Origin: Nesterenkonia halotolerans
GTDB lineage: Bacteria > Actinomycetota > Actinomycetes > Actinomycetales > Micrococcaceae
DNA: 64,000 nucleotides
NCBI RefSeq assembly: GCF_014874065.1
Contig: NZ_JADBEE010000001.1
Coordinates: 2,166,812 to 2,230,811, forward strand
Direction of reading: 5' to 3'
Position numbers and translations under genes: made by a program
Notes under the pieces: generated by a model
The model's database searches: none
Seen by the model: only the letters and a program-made list of their open reading frames with translations
Told to the model about the DNA's origin: nothing
In this document: positions 17,034-25,822 of the stretch, one piece after another
Numbering within the stretch: position 1 is the stretch's first letter
How the letters are laid out: each line of letters begins with the position of its first letter

Positions 17034-18158
17034 ATGGAAACAGAAGCTCGCCTGCTGCTGATCACCGAGGACCCGCAGCTGCGTGATGAGGTGGCGCTGA
17101 TCGCGGCGACGGTGGGGGCGGGCCTTGAGTCGCGTGGGAGCTGGCACGGGGTGGAGCCGCAGCGATGGGCGGTGCTGATGTGCGGACCGGACCACCCGCC
17201 ACCTCACCAGCGGCTCGCCCGGCAGTCGCTGATGCTGACTCGCACCGCGGGTGATCCAAGCACGGAACACCAGCTCTGGAGGACTGCGGCCGAGCATCCA
17301 GGCCTGAGGCCGGTGCCGCTGCCCGCGGGGGAGTCGTGGTTGGCGCAGCATCTCAGTGAGGCTGTGCTCGATCGCAGCCCCGGCCGTGTGGTCGCCGTGG
17401 CCGGGGCGCTCGGCGGAGCCGGTGCCAGCACGATCGCGTATCTCCTGGCTGCGGAGCTGGTGGTCCGCGGCGCCTCGGCGGTGCTCGTCGACGCCGACCC
17501 GTCGCCCGGGGCCGGGATCGCCTCGCTGGTGGAGACGTCCAGCACAAGGACCAGGCGGAACGAGGCGCTCACTGGCAGCGAGAGGATCGGTTGGGAGGCG
17601 CTCGGAGCGCTGGACGGAGGGATCTCCGCGGCGCAGCTGGGCGCGGCGCTTCCCGTGACGGAGGGGATACACGTGGTCAGCGGCAACCCCGGGGCTGAGG
17701 TTCGACGGCGAATGCTCGCACCTGTGGTGCACGCGGCTCGGCGTGCCTTCGACTGGGTGATCCTCGACGTCTCCCGAGACTATGAAGTGTGCCTGACAGC
17801 GGTGGAGCATCTCGATCACCTCCTCCTGGTGACATCCTGCAGCGCCTCCGGTGCCCGGGCAGCGCGCCAGGTGAGCAGCTGTTACCCCGAACTGCCGCTC
17901 GCACTGCTGGTCAACGGGTTGAGCCATGCTGGCTGGAGCCCCGACGAGGTCTCCAGCGCCGCGGGCGTCCCGCTGGCAGGTGATGTGCCCGAGCAGCGGT
18001 GGATGCGCCGAGAGTCGGAGCTTGGCAGCGCCTATGAGCTCCTGCGTTCCCGCCGTGGTGCGGCCTATATCGGCACGCTCCTGGAGTCCCTGGACAGCGG
18101 GGCTTCGGGAGTCGCGGGAGCTGACGGAGTTGCTGGCACGCAGGTGCTGCATGAGTGA
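17034..18158 (+). CDS. ssd: Ssd/CpaE-like P-loop ATPase of the Tad locus
   Basis: 374 residues from ATG 17034. A receiver-like region with no phosphoacceptor pattern precedes a MinD/ParA-type ATPase. Its deviant Walker A is GALGGAGAST, which lacks the lysine of true MinD, as in CpaE/TadZ proteins. The nucleotide-site aspartates VLVDADPSPG and WVILDVSRD are present. Mycobacterial Ssd (Rv3660c) is the family reference and affects septation. In Tad systems the protein places the pilus machine in the cell. It overlaps cpaF by 8 bases and heads the ssd-cpaF-tadB-tadC operon. Confidence 0.87.
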   Translation: METEARLLLITEDPQLRDEVALIAATVGAGLESRGSWHGVEPQRWAVLMCGPDHPPPHQRLARQSLMLTRTAGDPSTEHQLWRTAAEHPGLRPVPLPAGESWLAQHLSEAVLDRSPGRVVAVAGALGGAGASTIAYLLAAELVVRGASAVLVDADPSPGAGIASLVETSSTRTRRNEALTGSERIGWEALGALDGGISAAQLGAALPVTEGIHVVSGNPGAEVRRRMLAPVVHAARRAFDWVILDVSRDYEVCLTAVEHLDHLLLVTSCSASGARAARQVSSCYPELPLALLVNGLSHAGWSPDEVSSAAGVPLAGDVPEQRWMRRESELGSAYELLRSRRGAAYIGTLLESLDSGASGVAGADGVAGTQVLHE

Positions 18159-19302
18159 CACGAAGCTGGACGCCCTGCGCGAGAAGCTGACATCGTCCGC
18201 TGAACCGGTGACGGCGGCACGCATCGCCGAGGCGGTCAGGGCTTCGGGCTGGGCGCTCGGCTCGGCGACCACCGGGGAGCTCATCCGGATGCTGCGCGAC
18301 GAACTGGTGGGACTCGGGCCGCTGCAGCCGCTGGTGGACGAACCGGACATCACCGACGTGCTCGTCGATGGGCGCGGGCAGGTGTGGACCGACGGAGCCC
18401 GCGGCTTGCAGCGAGCAGAATTCCAGTTCGAGTCCGAGCAGCAGGTGCGAGGACTTGCGAGACGGCTCATCGCGCTCGCCGGAGGTCGGCTTGATGAGGG
18501 ACAGCCCTGCGCCGACGGGCGGATCGGCAACTGCCGCATCCACGCCGTGATCCCACCGGTGGCGGTGGAAGGCACCATGATCTCGGTGCGAGTCGCCCGC
18601 GGCACGGCCGGAACCCTGGAGCAGCTTGCGCGGCAATGGTCCGGCGCAGACGTCTGGCTTCCGGTCATCCGAGGCATGGTGGAGGCGCGGCTCAATGTAC
18701 TGATCTCCGGCGCTACCGGCTCGGGGAAGACGAGCCTGCTGGCCTCGATGCTGGCCGAGTGTCCCCACCGAGAACGGATCATCATCGTGGAGGACACCAC
18801 TGAGCTGCAGCCAGACCACCCGCATGTGCTCCACCTGCAGCAGAGACAGGGAAACGTGGAAGGGGCAGGAAAGCTCGGCATGGGTCAGCTGGTCCGGGAG
18901 ACCCTGCGCATGCGACCAGACCGACTCATCGTCGGGGAGTGCCGAGGCAGCGAGCTTCGCGACTTCCTCACCGCGATGAACACCGGTCACCGCGGGGCCG
19001 TCGGCACCGTGCACGCGAACTCACCGGATTCGGTCCCCGCTCGGCTGATCGCCATGGGGGCGTTGGCGGACCTCTCACCTCTGGCGGTGTCGCTCCAGGC
19101 CAGTGCTGCCCTGGATGCTGTCATCCACGTAGAGCGGCGTCAGGGACGCCGCCTGCCGACCGCGGTCTCGCTGGTGGCGTTCGGCGACCGGGCACTGTCG
19201 ATGACGTCGGCGCTGGTCACTGTGCCGGGAGCGGGAGATCAGTGGCGCACTGAGACGGGCCCCGGATGGACCGAGCTCACCGGCCTGATCGGACTGACAT
19301 GA
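18151..19302 (+). CDS. cpaF: Tad pilus assembly/secretion ATPase
   Basis: 383 residues, starting inside the ssd stop region. It is the hexameric motor of a type II/IV-secretion-like Tad system at the inner face of the membrane. Walker A is ISGATGSGKTSLLA, the Asp box is IIIVEDTTEL, Walker B is LIVGECRGSELRDFL, and the His box is GTVHANSP. The N-terminal helical domain is of CpaF/TadA type. It ends in an ATGA overlap with tadB, so translation is probably coupled. Confidence 0.94.
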   Translation: MSDTKLDALREKLTSSAEPVTAARIAEAVRASGWALGSATTGELIRMLRDELVGLGPLQPLVDEPDITDVLVDGRGQVWTDGARGLQRAEFQFESEQQVRGLARRLIALAGGRLDEGQPCADGRIGNCRIHAVIPPVAVEGTMISVRVARGTAGTLEQLARQWSGADVWLPVIRGMVEARLNVLISGATGSGKTSLLASMLAECPHRERIIIVEDTTELQPDHPHVLHLQQRQGNVEGAGKLGMGQLVRETLRMRPDRLIVGECRGSELRDFLTAMNTGHRGAVGTVHANSPDSVPARLIAMGALADLSPLAVSLQASAALDAVIHVERRQGRRLPTAVSLVAFGDRALSMTSALVTVPGAGDQWRTETGPGWTELTGLIGLT

Positions 19303-20048
19303 CCGTCTCCGCGGCAACCGGCCTGGCGCTCGCCGTCGCAGTCCTGCTCGGCATTCGGCCCGTCCGGCGGGGAGGCTCGGGGCGATGGACTGGGAGGTTC
19401 CGGGCAGCGGCGCCCCGCAGCATGACCACCAGGGCTGAGCGGGCACAAAGCGCCGAGCGCCTCCGCAGCGAGGCGGGGCAGTTGCTGCGACAGTACGCCG
19501 CACTGCTGCAGTCCGGGCGGTCACAGCCGCAGGCCTGGGCAGACCTGAGCGCCCATTTGCGCTCGCGGACGCCGGGGCATCCACTCGCCGAAGTCTGCGC
19601 GCAGGCGTCTGCGGCGGAACAGGCAGGTCTGGGTGCAGTCGTCGGGCTGCGCCGCGCTCTGCAGAACTCCAGTGCTCCCGCCGACCTTCGCGAGACCGAG
19701 GTTCTGCGCGAGGTGCTGGTCGCACTGATCAGCCTCCACGCGCTCTCACAGACGACAGGCGCGCCGCTCTCTGAGCTGTGCCGCAGAGCTGCAGGCGCAC
19801 TCGATGAGGCGACTGCCCTGCACGCGGCGATTCGCACGGCGGCGGCCGGACCGGGGCTGACCCAGCTCTTGCTCACCCTTCTGCCGGCAGGCGGGCTGGG
19901 CATGGGAATGATGATGGGCGCCTCGCCGCTGGCGGTGCTGCTCGGAACACCGTGGGGAGCCGGAGCGCTCTTCTTGGGGTCGGGCATGCTGGCGCTGGGC
20001 CGGTGGTGGAGTTCACGGCTGATTCGTTCTGTGAGTCAGCATGTCTGA
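19299..20048 (+). CDS. tadB: TadB-like type II secretion F-domain membrane protein
   Basis: 249 residues from the ATG that overlaps the cpaF stop. An N-terminal hydrophobic helix, a central helical cytosolic domain (residues ~55-175 with LRQYAALLQSGRSQPQAW), and two C-terminal hydrophobic segments rich in Gly and Met match the T2SF fold of Tad platform proteins. It is shorter than Gram-negative TadB (~300), as is usual for actinobacterial versions. It overlaps tadC by 8 bases. Confidence 0.83.
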   Translation: MTVSAATGLALAVAVLLGIRPVRRGGSGRWTGRFRAAAPRSMTTRAERAQSAERLRSEAGQLLRQYAALLQSGRSQPQAWADLSAHLRSRTPGHPLAEVCAQASAAEQAGLGAVVGLRRALQNSSAPADLRETEVLREVLVALISLHALSQTTGAPLSELCRRAAGALDEATALHAAIRTAAAGPGLTQLLLTLLPAGGLGMGMMMGASPLAVLLGTPWGAGALFLGSGMLALGRWWSSRLIRSVSQHV

Positions 20049-20682
20049 CCCAGCACTGCTGGCTCCCGCGGTGTGCGCGCTGCTGCTGAGCCTCGGGGTG
20101 CTCATCGCCGTTCCGTCACGCACGCCGACGCGAACACTGCCGTGGGCGCAGCTGCGCGACCCGCGGCGGACACCAGCTGGCGGCCACCCGGGGGCAGAAC
20201 TCTCGGTCCTGACCCGCGCACGCGCCGTTCTCTCCCGGCGTCGCCACGAACCCGCCCAGTCACCGGACGCGGCGACGCTGCTGGATCTCACCGCGGCCAT
20301 GCTGCGAGCCGGGGTGGGTATCGAAGGGGCACTGCGCCGGCTCGCAGTCGACGTGCCCGGAGCGGAGTCGCTGGATCGCGTCCACCGAGCATTGGCGCTG
20401 GGCCAGGAGTGGGAGGATGCGTGGCGCGGCGTGGCCCATGCTCCCGAGCTGAAGCGCTTCGGTGAGAATCTGGCCTTCGCCTACTCCACCGGTGCCCCCA
20501 CGGCGGAGCTTCTCGAACTCACCGCGGTCCAGGAGAGGGCACGACGCCGACAGCGCATCGACGAGCAGGCGGCCAGGCTCGGAGTCCAGATGGTCCTGCC
20601 ATTGGGACTCTGCTTCCTGCCTGCCTTCATCCTGCTCGGAGTCATTCCGGTGGTCCTAGGCCTGATGCAGGAACTGGCGTAG
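20041..20682 (+). CDS. tadC: TadC-like type II secretion F-domain membrane protein
   Basis: 213 residues. An N-terminal transmembrane segment, a T2SF helical core (LDLTAAMLRAGVGIEGALRRL) and a C-terminal double hydrophobic segment (LPLGLCFLPAFILLGVIPVV) are visible. It is the second platform subunit partnering TadB and the CpaF motor. It is the last Tad gene in this operon; the pilin genes that often follow directly are found 9 kb away at 29707-30705 on the other strand. Confidence 0.85.
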   Translation: MSDPALLAPAVCALLLSLGVLIAVPSRTPTRTLPWAQLRDPRRTPAGGHPGAELSVLTRARAVLSRRRHEPAQSPDAATLLDLTAAMLRAGVGIEGALRRLAVDVPGAESLDRVHRALALGQEWEDAWRGVAHAPELKRFGENLAFAYSTGAPTAELLELTAVQERARRRQRIDEQAARLGVQMVLPLGLCFLPAFILLGVIPVVLGLMQELA

Positions 20683-20692
20683 CCTGAGCCTC

Positions 20693-20998
20693 ATGCTGGT
20701 CGCCTTCTCCGTCGCCCCTGCCACCGCTGACACCCCCGAGGGGTCCGTCAGTGCCGCCGTCGCCGAGGCGGTCCGCATCGTGCGGGCCTCGGGGCTTCCG
20801 CACGAGACCACCTCCATGTTCACCACCCTCGAGGGTGAGTGGGATGAGGTCTTCGAGGTCATCCGCCGCGCGACCGACGCCGTGACAGCGGTCAGTTCGC
20901 GCGTGAGCCTGGTGATCAAGGCAGACATCCGGCCCGGATTCACCCACCAGCTGACCGAGAAGGTCACCCGACTCGAGCAGCAGCTCAACCGCGAGTAA
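20693..20998 (+). CDS. thiamine-binding protein (MTH1187/YkoF family)
   Basis: 101 residues. The ferredoxin-like fold pattern is seen in AFSVAPATADTPEGSVSAAV, then the EGEWDEVFEVIRRATDAV helix. The family (COG0011) binds thiamine or its precursor in the cytoplasm and may serve transport or salvage. It starts 10 bases after tadC. Its 3' end overlaps the converging DUF4031-HD gene by 14 bases. Confidence 0.85.
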   Translation: MLVAFSVAPATADTPEGSVSAAVAEAVRIVRASGLPHETTSMFTTLEGEWDEVFEVIRRATDAVTAVSSRVSLVIKADIRPGFTHQLTEKVTRLEQQLNRE

Positions 20999-21947
20999 GC
21001 AGCTCCAGCTCCGCACGCAGATTGACCCGCGCCTGCTGCTCCCACCGCGCTCTGCCCGTAGCGGTGCGGAACAGCGCCGGCCGCTCCAGCAGTCGCTGCA
21101 GCACCTGGGCGCGGCCTTGGCGGAAGTCCGCCTCTGCCACGTGCTGGTAGTCCTGGCGCACCGCTTCGGTGTACTGGGTGTACCGAGCCGGGTCCTGCGC
21201 CAGGATCTGCAGGTCGGCGTCCACCAACACCGCACCGTTGCGATCATTCGGGAGAGGGTCATGCGTCTCGGTGACCCGGACTAGTCGCGCCGCCTCGCTC
21301 ACCGCTGCTGAACCCAGCACGGGCTCCAGCCGCGTCTCGGCGAGCCGCGCTGAGGCCTCTTCGTCCGACCCCGGGGCACCGGAGTAGACGGCGTCGTGGA
21401 ACCATGCGGCCAGAGCCACCGTGGGGCGCTGGGCGTGCGCCAGTTCCCCGGCGCGGTCGAGCGTGCCCACGCCGCGCAGCACGGCCGCGAGATGCGTCAT
21501 CGCGTGATAGCTGCGGTGTGGTTCAGCCCACCGGTCCAGCAGTTCCTCCCCGAGCAGCTCCCAATGCCGGTCGAAGTCCCTGGCCGGGGAGGGTGCGGCG
21601 TCGTCGTCGGCCTTCTCCTCGGCGGTCTTCAGAGTCTGGCCCAGACGGGACCAGGCCCGGGCGAGGTTCGGACGCAGCTTCTCCGGTCGGTGCGCGGCGG
21701 GGATGCGCAGCCCGCAGCGCAGCAGGATCCTGGTCAGCTCCCGGCCTGAGACGGGGACGGCGCCGCGGGAGACCAGATCCTCGTATCGGTGTGCCGGCAC
21801 GTCGTAGTGATCCTGGTCGAAGGCACGGATGCTGATGCCTGCCGTCGCCGCGTGGTCGTGCAGCTCATGCAAGGACGTGTCCGAGATCAGATGTGAGAAG
21901 ACCGTGCCATGCGCGGGCCAGCTGGGCGGGTCGATATAGACAGTCAT
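20985..21947 (-). CDS. DUF4031-HD domain fusion protein
   Basis: 320 residues. Residues 1-90 match DUF4031 (starts MTVYIDPPSWPAHGTVFSHL, with a conserved DQDHYDVPAHRY segment). Residues ~125-305 are a predicted metal-dependent phosphohydrolase of the COG4339 HD type, with YHAMTHL and the HD pair in AAWFHDAVYS. The DNA of its last codons is shared with the converging thiamine-binding gene. DUF4031 has no known activity, and HD proteins of this class may act on nucleotides. Function is not assigned. Confidence 0.8.
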   Translation of the reverse strand: MTVYIDPPSWPAHGTVFSHLISDTSLHELHDHAATAGISIRAFDQDHYDVPAHRYEDLVSRGAVPVSGRELTRILLRCGLRIPAAHRPEKLRPNLARAWSRLGQTLKTAEEKADDDAAPSPARDFDRHWELLGEELLDRWAEPHRSYHAMTHLAAVLRGVGTLDRAGELAHAQRPTVALAAWFHDAVYSGAPGSDEEASARLAETRLEPVLGSAAVSEAARLVRVTETHDPLPNDRNGAVLVDADLQILAQDPARYTQYTEAVRQDYQHVAEADFRQGRAQVLQRLLERPALFRTATGRARWEQQARVNLRAELELLTRG

Positions 21948-22059
21948 CTGCTCCCTAGTTCCTCGCCTTTATGGCTCGCGGATTTCACTGCGCGGAAGTC
22001 ACGAAACACCCTGATCATCAGTATGAGTCAGTCTAAGGACGAGATCCGCAGAGCCCCTA

Positions 22060-22075
22060 AGTGGCACATGCCACT
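22060..22075. promoter_or_regulatory. operator-like inverted repeat upstream of the TAXI gene
   Basis: AGTGGCA (22060-22066) and TGCCACT (22069-22075) form a perfect 7-bp palindrome with a 2-base centre, 120 bases before the solute-binding protein start. Size and symmetry fit a dimeric repressor site. The rest of the 247-base gap between 21948 and 22194 holds no gene. Confidence 0.45.
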
Positions 22076-22194
22076 GTAAAGTGTCTGAATACACCCCGCA
22101 CCGTGTATGTATGACAGCTTTTGCGAAACTTTCAGATTGCTCAACGCACCAAAGATCACTGCACCAAGAAATCACTCGACTGAGGAGAAGACTC

Positions 22195-23202
22195 ATGAAG
22201 ATGCGTCGCACCGCCATTGCGGTCACAGCTGCCGCCGCCCTGACTCTGTCCGCCTGTGGCGGAGGAGAGGACGAACCCGCCGAGGGAGAGGCCGCCACCG
22301 GAGATGAAGACAGCTACACGAACGAACTGACCTTCGGCACCGGCAGCACCGCCGGCACCTACTTCCCGCTCGGCGATGAGCTTGCGGCGATCTACCAGGA
22401 CAACATCGAGGACGTCAGCGTCTCCGCCATCGAGACCGGCGGCTCCGCAGACAACCTGGGTGGCATCTACCAGGAAGAGATGCAGCTGGGCCTGACTCAG
22501 AATGACACCGCTGCCAGCGGAGTCGCCGGTGAGATCCCGGACCTCGAAGATGTGCAGCTGGACAACTTCGGCTGGATCTCGAACCTCTACCCTGAGGCCG
22601 CGCACATCATCGTCCGCGAAGACTCCGGCATCGAGTCCATCGAGGACCTCGAGGGTCAGACCATCGCCGTCGGTGACGCCGGCTCGGGAACTCGCGCCAT
22701 CTCCGACGCGATCCTTGCAGCCCACGGGATCGAAGAGGGCGACTACACCGCTGAGGTGGCGGACTTCGGATCCTCCACGGACATGCTCGCCGACAGCCAG
22801 ATCGACGCCTCCATCTTCGTGGTGGGCACCCCGGTGGCCGGTCTGACTCAGCTGGCAGCCTCCACCGATGTGCGGCTTCTGGGCATCGAAGATGACATGA
22901 CCGACGCGATCTCCGAGAACTCCGGCGCCGAGTCCTATGACATCTCCGCAGATGCCTACGACTTCCTCGACGAGGACGTCACCACCGTCTCGGTGTTCGC
23001 GGCTCTTGTCGCTTCCACCACCCAGGTCAGCGAAGACCTCGCCTACGAGATCACCGCAGCGACCTTCGAGAACGCCGGCGACATCACACTCGAGGTCGGC
23101 GAGAACATCACGGAGGAGAACGCACTCACCGGCATCGGCGATGTGCCGCTGCACCCTGGTGCGGAGCGTTACTTCGAAGAGCAGGGCATTGACCTGCCGT
23201 GA
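22195..23202 (+). CDS. TAXI-type TRAP transporter solute-binding lipoprotein
   Basis: 335 residues from ATG 22195, preceded by GAGGAGA. The signal peptide ends in a lipobox LSAC with Cys21. TAXI features are TFGTGSTAGTYFPLGDELA at ~50 and the GDAGSGTR loop at ~160. It captures a substrate outside the membrane and delivers it to the fused membrane subunit encoded next. The best-known TAXI protein, from Thermus, binds glutamate/glutamine, so an amino acid or dicarboxylate ligand is plausible. It ends in a GTGA overlap with the membrane gene. Confidence 0.93.
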   Translation: MKMRRTAIAVTAAAALTLSACGGGEDEPAEGEAATGDEDSYTNELTFGTGSTAGTYFPLGDELAAIYQDNIEDVSVSAIETGGSADNLGGIYQEEMQLGLTQNDTAASGVAGEIPDLEDVQLDNFGWISNLYPEAAHIIVREDSGIESIEDLEGQTIAVGDAGSGTRAISDAILAAHGIEEGDYTAEVADFGSSTDMLADSQIDASIFVVGTPVAGLTQLAASTDVRLLGIEDDMTDAISENSGAESYDISADAYDFLDEDVTTVSVFAALVASTTQVSEDLAYEITAATFENAGDITLEVGENITEENALTGIGDVPLHPGAERYFEEQGIDLP

Positions 23203-25316
23203 CACGCAGCACTGCTGAAAAGCGTTCCCCGGCTCCTGCTGATGAGCAGGAGCCGGGGGTCGGCGCCGAGGAGAGGGCGGCCGAGGTCCTTCGGCAGCAC
23301 GACACCTCCAGCCGGTTCCGCACGGATCTGGGCTTCTGGACATGGATCGTGGGCGGCATCTCCGTGGCCTTCACGCTCTACCACCTCTACTACGCGCTGG
23401 AGCGGCCCTTCACGGGCTGGATCCACGGCGCCATCCACTTGGGCGGCGCCACCTCGCTGGTGTTCATGCTCTACCCGGCGAGCAAGCGGCTGCTCAACGC
23501 AGAGTCCAGCGGAGTCCTCTGGAAGGACCTGCTCCTGGGTCGCGGACGCGGCGTCCCGTGGTACGACGCGCTGCTCGCGGCCGCCGGCATCGCGGTCAAC
23601 CTCTACATCGTCTTCCGCTACGAGTACCTCGTGGGCAATGCGGTGCAGATCCTCGGCTTCAGCAACCTCGACTACACCGTCGCGGTCGCCGGCACGCTGC
23701 TGGTGCTGGAGGCGACCCGCCGCTGCGTGGGTCTGCCCATCGTCATCATCGCCAGCGTGGCCATCGTCTACGGGATCTTCGGCAATCTGAGCCCGATCTT
23801 CCCGCACCGCGGCCGGTCCTGGGATGCCTTTGCCACCGAGACCTTCCTCTCCACGCGCTCGATCTTCGGCACTCCGCTGCAGGTCTCCGCAGACTTCATC
23901 TTCTTGTTCCTGCTCTTCGCCGTGGTGCTGCTGCGCACGAACATCGGCCAGTTCTTCAACGACCTGGCCTTCCGTGCGGCCGGCAAGTACACCGGTGGAC
24001 CGGCCAAGGCCGCCGTCGCCGCCTCGGGTCTCCAGGGCATGGTGTCAGGGTCCTCCGTGGCGAACACCGTGGCCTCGGGCTCCTTCACGATTCCGATCAT
24101 GAAGAAGGCCGGCTTCAAGCCGCATTTCGCCGCCGCCACCGAGGCCACGGCCTCCACCGGCGGGCAGCTGATGCCGCCGATCATGGGCGCTGCGGCGTTC
24201 ATCATGGCGCAGAACGTGCCCAACGTGGAGTACAACGAGCTGATCGTCATCGCGATCATTCCCTCGCTGCTCTACTTCCTGGGTGCCTTCCTCTCGGTGC
24301 ACTTCGAAGCGAAGCGCCAGCACATCCGCGGCATGCCCGTGGAGGAGCTGCCCAGCATCCGCGGGCTGATCACGCGGATCGACCTGCTGCTGCCCCTGGT
24401 GGTCATCGTGGGCACGCTGCTCTCGGGGCTGACCCCCACCCGTGCGGCGCTGCTGGGCATCGGCACAGCCATCGTGCTGAGCTTCTTCCGTTCATCCACC
24501 AGGCTCAACCTCCGTGGCTTCATGGAGCTCTTCGTCGCCGCGGCGCGCACCGCGCTGCCGGTGATCGCAGCCTGCGCCACCGCCGGAATCGTCGCGGGCA
24601 CGGTCACGGCCACCGGCCTGGGCGGCCAGCTCGGCCGCGGCCTCGTCGCGATCGCAGGAGGCAACTTCCTGCTGGTGCTCTTCTTCGTGATGATCGCCTG
24701 CATCATCCTGGGCATGGGCCTGCCGACCACCGCGAACTACGTGGTCACCGCCTCGGTGGCGGCACCGATCTTGTACAACAACTTCGATGTCCCGCTGATC
24801 GCGGCCCACATGTTCGTGTTCTTCTTCGGCATCCTGGCGGACATCACTCCGCCGGTCTGCCTCGCGGCCTACGCCGGCGCCGGCATCGCGAACGCGAACC
24901 CGATGCGGGCAGGTGTGGCCGCGGTGAAGATCGCGCTGGCCGGCTTCCTGATCCCGTATGTGTTCATCCTGCAGCCGGCACTTCTGCTGCAGGGCAGCTG
25001 GGATGAGCTGACCGTGTCGCTGCTGACCGTGATCGTAGGAATGATCGCGCTCGCCTCCGGGCTGGCGGGTTATCTGTTCCTCCGGGCCACGATCATCGAG
25101 CGCGTGCTGCTGATCGCGGGTGGCCTGCTGCTGATCTACCCGGATCTGCTGATCTCGGTGGTCGGCATGGTCGCCCTCGCCATCGGCGTGGTTCTGCAGT
25201 TTGCCCGCCGTGGTCGAGGAGATCCCGAGCCTGCGGACAAGGACTCCGACGACGACGCGCCCACCGAGGCTAGAACCACCACCGTGAGCGCGGACGCCGC
25301 GCCTCGCGGGGCCTGA
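23199..25316 (+). CDS. TRAP transporter fused permease (DctQM-type)
   Basis: 705 residues from GTG 23199, coupled to the TAXI gene. The N-terminal ~200 residues with four membrane helices correspond to the small Q subunit. The rest is the large M subunit with ~12 helices and the TRAP signatures GMVSGSSVANTVASG and ATEATASTGGQLMPPIMGA. The C-terminal tail is acidic and cytosolic. Fused 4TM-12TM permeases are typical partners of TAXI proteins. Uptake is driven by an ion gradient. A strong terminator follows. Confidence 0.95.
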   Translation: MTRSTAEKRSPAPADEQEPGVGAEERAAEVLRQHDTSSRFRTDLGFWTWIVGGISVAFTLYHLYYALERPFTGWIHGAIHLGGATSLVFMLYPASKRLLNAESSGVLWKDLLLGRGRGVPWYDALLAAAGIAVNLYIVFRYEYLVGNAVQILGFSNLDYTVAVAGTLLVLEATRRCVGLPIVIIASVAIVYGIFGNLSPIFPHRGRSWDAFATETFLSTRSIFGTPLQVSADFIFLFLLFAVVLLRTNIGQFFNDLAFRAAGKYTGGPAKAAVAASGLQGMVSGSSVANTVASGSFTIPIMKKAGFKPHFAAATEATASTGGQLMPPIMGAAAFIMAQNVPNVEYNELIVIAIIPSLLYFLGAFLSVHFEAKRQHIRGMPVEELPSIRGLITRIDLLLPLVVIVGTLLSGLTPTRAALLGIGTAIVLSFFRSSTRLNLRGFMELFVAAARTALPVIAACATAGIVAGTVTATGLGGQLGRGLVAIAGGNFLLVLFFVMIACIILGMGLPTTANYVVTASVAAPILYNNFDVPLIAAHMFVFFFGILADITPPVCLAAYAGAGIANANPMRAGVAAVKIALAGFLIPYVFILQPALLLQGSWDELTVSLLTVIVGMIALASGLAGYLFLRATIIERVLLIAGGLLLIYPDLLISVVGMVALAIGVVLQFARRGRGDPEPADKDSDDDAPTEARTTTVSADAAPRGA

Positions 25317-25352
25317 TCGGCTCGGCTGCCGCAGCGCAGCATTCGTATGGCA

Positions 25353-25401
25353 GCAAAGACTGAGGGCCCGACCGGATACCGGTCGGGCCCTCAGTCTTTG
25401 C
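25353..25401 (+). terminator. strong intrinsic terminator after the TRAP operon
   Basis: A perfect 23-bp stem (25353-25375 with 25379-25401) and a 3-base loop. Terminal AAAGACTGAG/CTCAGTCTTT arms give a T-rich exit on both strands. It serves the TRAP operon and the converging Lrp-like gene. Confidence 0.92.
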
Positions 25402-25423
25402 TCGCGGCGGCGGTCTCCGTGCG

Positions 25424-25702
25424 TTATTCGCCGCCGAGGCTGAAGCTGGCCTCCAGCTCCTGATCGGAGTAGGTGCGGAACGCGACCATCGTCTCGGTGT
25501 CGTGCACGGTGGCGACCTTGGCGATCTTCGCCGGCACCAGATCGCTGAGATCCTCGAGATTCGGCGTCTTGACCATCGCGACGAGATCCCATTTTCCGGT
25601 CACGGAGTACACCGCCTGGACCTCTTCGATATTGGCGATGTCCTGCGCCGATTCGGGGATCCGGTGCGGATCGGTCTTCATCATGACGAATGCGGTGACC
25701 AT
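25424..25702 (-). CDS. stand-alone Lrp/AsnC ligand-binding (RAM) domain protein
   Basis: 92 residues. The whole protein is a RAM domain: MVTAFVMMKTDP at the start, EEVQAVYSVTGKWDLVAMVK in the middle and HDTETMVAF near the end, as in Lrp effector domains. It lacks a helix-turn-helix, so it cannot bind DNA alone. Stand-alone RAM proteins bind amino acids and can co-assemble with full-length Lrp proteins. It sits between an amino-acid-type transporter and an amino-acid racemase operon. The 120-base gap upstream (25703-25822) holds no gene. Confidence 0.88.
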   Translation of the reverse strand: MVTAFVMMKTDPHRIPESAQDIANIEEVQAVYSVTGKWDLVAMVKTPNLEDLSDLVPAKIAKVATVHDTETMVAFRTYSDQELEASFSLGGE

Positions 25703-25822
25703 GTCTCTGAACTGCCTCTCTAGGCGCGGGATGCGACGCCGATGATGTTCCTCGAGCTCGTTCTAGGTGTCAGGATACTGCGCCGCTTGGCTCGGGTGCT
25801 GATTCGCGGAGGTGCTGCCGAG

